Assembly: GCA_964450405.1 (NCBI GenBank)
Contig: CAYVCQ010000005.1
Span: 1 to 64,000, forward strand
Origin: WRGT01 sp964450405
Lineage (GTDB): Bacteria > Spirochaetota > UBA4802 > UBA5550
Length of the DNA: 64,000 nucleotides
Reading direction: 5' to 3'
Shown: positions 61,122 through 64,000 of the stretch, one piece after another
How the letters are laid out: each line of letters begins with the position of its first letter
Numbering within the stretch: the first letter of the stretch is position 1
The notes under the pieces: generated by a model
What the model was told of the DNA's origin: nothing
Databases searched by the model: none
The model's input: only the letters and a program-made list of their open reading frames with translations
Program-made: the position numbers and the translations under genes

Positions 61122-63164
61122 ATGGGCATTCAACATCGAAAACTCCCGAGGCTAACCTTCAGACATATTCTGACAGGATTTGCCGAAAAACTTGAAGATG
61201 AATATTATGAAGATTTCTTTCGAACCTCTCTCCCGATTGTCCGGGTGGCAATTCTGCTTGGTTTTGCGCTTTATTCACTTTTTGGAATTCTGGATATCTG
61301 GGTAGTTCCTGTTCATAAGCAGGAGGTATGGTTTATCCGTTACGCTATCGTCTGCCCTCTGCTGGCCGCTGCATTTGTGCTTACCTTTACCGGTTTTTTT
61401 ATAAAGTATATGCAGATCATTATGACGGTTATCAGTTTTTTTGCTGGGTTTGGAATTGTTGTAATGATAGGTTTCACTTTAGAATCAGAACTTGGATTCA
61501 AGTTTTATTATGCCGGGTTGATGCTTGTACTCATGTGGATTTACGCTCTCGTTCGTCTGAGATTTATTTATGCATCAGCTGTAAGCTGGGTAATTACTAT
61601 AACATATGAGGTTGTAGCAGTATCTATCAACAGGCTGCTGGGTACTCCTGACAATGTAACTGTTTTTATAAATAATAACTTTTTCTTTATTTCAGCTAAC
61701 GTAATCGGTATGTTCGCCAGTTTTACAATCGAGTGGTACATGAGGAAAAATTTTCTTCTCAGAATGGAAATTCAGAAAGCGTATGAACTTAATCAGAAAT
61801 ATCTCGATAATATAAAAGAGGGTCTTCTCCTTATTGACGAGGATTACAATATTCTGAATCAGTATTCTGAATATCTCACCGGAATGTTTGAGAATCACGA
61901 TCTTGAGGGGATGAAATTCACCGATCTTATATTTCCCGACACTGAGAATTTTAAAGACGAACGTTTTGAACTGGAGAAGTTTTTAAAATTTATGTTTCAC
62001 AACAGATCCGCAGATCTCGATATGATTATGGATCTGAATCCTTTTAAGCACAAAAAGATTCTTATAAATACCGGCGAATATGTTATCAAAGAGATCACCG
62101 TCAATGCGGATTTTATACGAATAATGGATGAAGCCCGTGTTGAATATCTGATGGTCATTTTTGAAGATATGACCGAGATAGTGAAGTACGAAAAAGAACT
62201 TCAGGGACAGAAGACAAGATATCAGCAGGAGGTTGAATCAGTAACTGCCATTCTTAAATCAGGCCCGGAGATTTTTTCAGATTTCATTGATGAGTCAACT
62301 CATAGTCTGATCAATATAAGATTGAAAGTTAATGATCTTGATGATCCCGAAACTTTTAATCAGTTATTCCGGGAGACTCACTCTCTAAAAGGATCTGCTA
62401 AGCACCTGGATCTTAATTTTATATCTTCTATTTCACACAAGATTGAAGACATACTTCTAAATTCACATGATAAAACCATAAATAAAACAATAATTTCCGA
62501 GCAGATTGAAGAACATATAGTTGAACTATTTCATGAATTTCAGAACCTGGCCAAAATGATTGAAAGACTTAAGGTTTTCTCTTCACTTAATACTGTAGAA
62601 AAATCTGCCGAATGGAAGGGGCATCTGGGGGAATTTCTGAAATCACTTTCCCCTATGGTGGAATCTCTCGCAAAAGAATTAAAAAAGAACGTTAAACTTG
62701 AAGTTGATAATTCTCTGGATGAAATTCCGTTTCTCCCGAAGTTAAAGAATCCTCTTATACATTTAATAAGAAATTCAATAGATCATGGAATCGAAGATCA
62801 GTTCGAGCGTCTTACTAAAAATAAAAACGCCGTCGGGAAGATAACTCTGCGGCTTAGTGATTCCGGGGATACATATTTAATCGAAGTTGAAGATGACGGG
62901 AATGGAATAGATTATGATAGAATCCGGGAGAAAGCCATTGAAAAAAAACTGCTCGATGATGACGGAGTAGAACCATCAAAAGCGAAACTTCTGCAGTTCA
63001 TTTTTTCGCCTAGTTTCAGCTCTAAAGATGTTGCAACTGAACTCTCGGGCCGCGGATACGGGCTTGACATTGTTAAAGATGCAGCTGATCAGCTTAACGG
63101 GAAGATCTCAGTAAGTTCTAAAAAAGATAAGGGAACGAAAATTACTATATCTATACCGCATTAA
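61122..63164 (+). CDS. membrane CheA-like hybrid kinase with HPt and PAS but no CheW domain
   Basis: 680 residues: about six spans in 38-205, a PAS-like domain (about 225-355, NIKEGLLLIDEDYNIL), HPt with H420 in FRETHSLKGSAKHL, a linker with coil, and a CheA-type ATPase (about 520-680): HLIRNSIDHGIE with N551, DDGNGIDYD, and SGRGYGLDIVK (642-652). The end is the ATPase; the CheW-like P5 domain and the P3 dimerisation helices of classical CheA are not evident. Phosphate would pass from H420 to CheY-type receivers. It probably phosphorylates the CheY encoded upstream. AAAGGAAACAGATC precedes the ATG. Confidence 0.9.
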   Translation: MGIQHRKLPRLTFRHILTGFAEKLEDEYYEDFFRTSLPIVRVAILLGFALYSLFGILDIWVVPVHKQEVWFIRYAIVCPLLAAAFVLTFTGFFIKYMQIIMTVISFFAGFGIVVMIGFTLESELGFKFYYAGLMLVLMWIYALVRLRFIYASAVSWVITITYEVVAVSINRLLGTPDNVTVFINNNFFFISANVIGMFASFTIEWYMRKNFLLRMEIQKAYELNQKYLDNIKEGLLLIDEDYNILNQYSEYLTGMFENHDLEGMKFTDLIFPDTENFKDERFELEKFLKFMFHNRSADLDMIMDLNPFKHKKILINTGEYVIKEITVNADFIRIMDEARVEYLMVIFEDMTEIVKYEKELQGQKTRYQQEVESVTAILKSGPEIFSDFIDESTHSLINIRLKVNDLDDPETFNQLFRETHSLKGSAKHLDLNFISSISHKIEDILLNSHDKTINKTIISEQIEEHIVELFHEFQNLAKMIERLKVFSSLNTVEKSAEWKGHLGEFLKSLSPMVESLAKELKKNVKLEVDNSLDEIPFLPKLKNPLIHLIRNSIDHGIEDQFERLTKNKNAVGKITLRLSDSGDTYLIEVEDDGNGIDYDRIREKAIEKKLLDDDGVEPSKAKLLQFIFSPSFSSKDVATELSGRGYGLDIVKDAADQLNGKISVSSKKDKGTKITISIPH

Positions 63165-63450
63165 TTAAGCTGAAAATTATTTCCGTTTTAATTTTCATTA
63201 CACCATCTCTATGTATTTATTATTATTACTGCTCCATTTTTGACCTTTTTAAAAGATTTTATCAAATATAAATTTTTATAATTGTTTTTTATAAATGCAG
63301 TATATTTAAATAAGTACTATTGATAATATAATTGCAAATGCTTATAAACAAGTAGTGACATTTATTTCCCTCGTGCCTTCGGGTCGTTGGAACAACAATT
63401 ATCTAGGGATTTGAGTCGTTAGATAAGATTCACTTTTTAAGGAGAAATTC
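63165..63450. other. intergenic region, no gene
   Basis: Mostly AT-rich. A GC-richer scrap (CCCTCGTGCCTTCGGGTCG) lies at about 63369-63388. No frame or hairpin of note besides this. The ribosome site AAGGAGAAATTC for the next gene is at the end. Confidence 0.4.
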
Positions 63451-63930
63451 ATGCCTGATAAATTTAAAAATCAGATTAAACCGGACTGGGATGAAATTGA
63501 AAAGATAAGGGTTGAGTCAAAATCCTTTATTGAGGCAAGGGGATTTTCTAATAATATTATCGACGCCATAGTGATGGTACTGAGCGAACTTGTAGAAAAT
63601 GCTATTAAATACGGAGTTTACAATACTCCCGATGATATGATTGTTTATTCTCTCTCCATCGAACGGGATACCATAATTATTGAAGTGACCAACCCGTTCA
63701 GTGAAAACGAAAACTTCAAAAAACTCGATAAAACTGTTCAGTGGATTAGGGGCTTTCAGAATCCGTTCCAGGCGTATATTGAAAAGATTAAAGAAATTTC
63801 CGGAAGACCGCTCACGGATAAAGAGAGCGGACTTGGACTTGTAAGGATTGCCTACCAGGGACGTTCAATCATAGATTTCTATTTAAGAAATAATAATACA
63901 ATAGCGGTATCAGCCGTTTATCAGGTATGA
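63451..63930 (+). CDS. anti-sigma-factor-type (RsbW-like) ATPase
   Basis: 159 residues, one HATPase_c_2 domain: N-box MVLSELVENAIKYGVYN, the middle IIIEVTNPFSE, and the G-box SGLGLVRIAYQG. Such proteins bind sigma factors or STAS proteins and are controlled by SpoIIE-type phosphatases; one is encoded at 14575. The adjacent CheA-like kinase gene suggests a joint signalling role, but this is inferred. AAGGAGAAATTC precedes the ATG. Confidence 0.9.
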   Translation: MPDKFKNQIKPDWDEIEKIRVESKSFIEARGFSNNIIDAIVMVLSELVENAIKYGVYNTPDDMIVYSLSIERDTIIIEVTNPFSENENFKKLDKTVQWIRGFQNPFQAYIEKIKEISGRPLTDKESGLGLVRIAYQGRSIIDFYLRNNNTIAVSAVYQV

Positions 63931-63932
63931 AA

Positions 63933-64000
63933 ATGAGCAGCTTTTCAAAAACAATTGGTATTTTGTCTCCGCCGCGTCTAAAAGCAATTTCTCAGCCGTT
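63933..64000 (+). other. open frame at the window edge, undecided
   Basis: ATG 63933 opens a frame that is still open at base 64000 (SSFSKTIGILSPPRLKAISQ). There is only a weak ribosome site. The DNA CAAAAACAATTGGTATTTTG followed by TCTCCGCC resembles bases near 21580-21605, so this may be an intergenic repeat rather than a gene. Confidence 0.2.

Noticed and set aside
1..64000. search for tRNA, rRNA, CRISPR arrays and riboswitches
   Set aside because: No TPsiC-like GTTCGAATC context with a matching stem, no regularly spaced direct repeats and no recognised riboswitch core were noticed by eye; a covariance-model scan would be needed to exclude small RNAs.
63933..64000. partial gene at the right edge
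   Set aside because: Only 22 codons with a weak ribosome site and DNA resembling bases near 21580; listed as undecided rather than called a gene.

Overview
The window comes from an AT-rich, diderm (Gram-negative type) bacterium. Outer-membrane-type proteins, several lipoproteins, bactofilin, a CheY/CheX/CheA-like cluster, SpoIIE phosphatase and PilZ genes, and many class III cyclase-type sensors fit a free-living Spirochaetota-like lineage. That placement is an inference: no rRNA or tRNA gene was seen, and the organism was not identified from any marker.

Layout: 0-5.5 kb holds the 3' part of an M16 zinc peptidase (its active site lies at bases 16-30), a bactofilin with its usual LysM/M23 peptidase neighbour, and glyS. 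5.6-20.6 kb is housekeeping and envelope genes: a lipoprotein/barrel pair, a YgiQ radical SAM enzyme, a membrane AraC regulator, M20 and M19 peptidases, a CHASE4-type SpoIIE phosphatase, SfsA fused to a DUF123-like domain, a crotonase, and a compact tatD-GNAT-NYN cluster. 21.0-29.0 kb holds a SET-domain protein followed by the most unusual locus. Two large paralogues share one membrane-anchored sensor (extracytoplasmic beta-propeller plus Cache-like domain). One copy is fused to a major facilitator transporter and the other to HAMP and an adenylate cyclase; a formyltransferase gene overlaps the cyclase stop codon. 29.2-33.5 kb carries small genes (ICMT-like methyltransferase, metallo-beta-lactamase, SUKH-like, ankyrin, DUF2459 and PilZ proteins).

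33.5-38.2 kb is an accessory island of decayed RHS sequence. It holds a frameshifted RHS core with an AT-rich toxin-like tip and a putative membrane immunity gene, two further RHS scraps, a ~198-bp duplicated block, copies of a dispersed inverted-repeat element, a DUF4258/DUF2283 pair, and an orphan antitoxin gene behind a perfect 19-bp palindrome. 38.2-46.9 kb returns to ordinary genes: an amidohydrolase, an EamA transporter with a histidine-rich tail, DUF3024, a B12-type radical SAM enzyme, a HAMP/TauE/chemoreceptor operon, a cNMP-binding membrane protein and a MazF module. 47-60 kb has pyrB-pyrC followed by an HTH-fused adenine methyltransferase, an esterase-fold protein that has lost its catalytic residues, radC with a phospholipase D gene, ctpA-tsaD, a CoA-type NUDIX gene and a two-subunit class I fumarase. 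60-64 kb is a signalling cluster (CheY, CheX, a CheA-like membrane kinase without a CheW domain, an RsbW-like ATPase).

Short intergenic repeats of at least three kinds are scattered between genes, and several predicted N-termini are artefacts of reading into them; start sites were chosen with this in mind.
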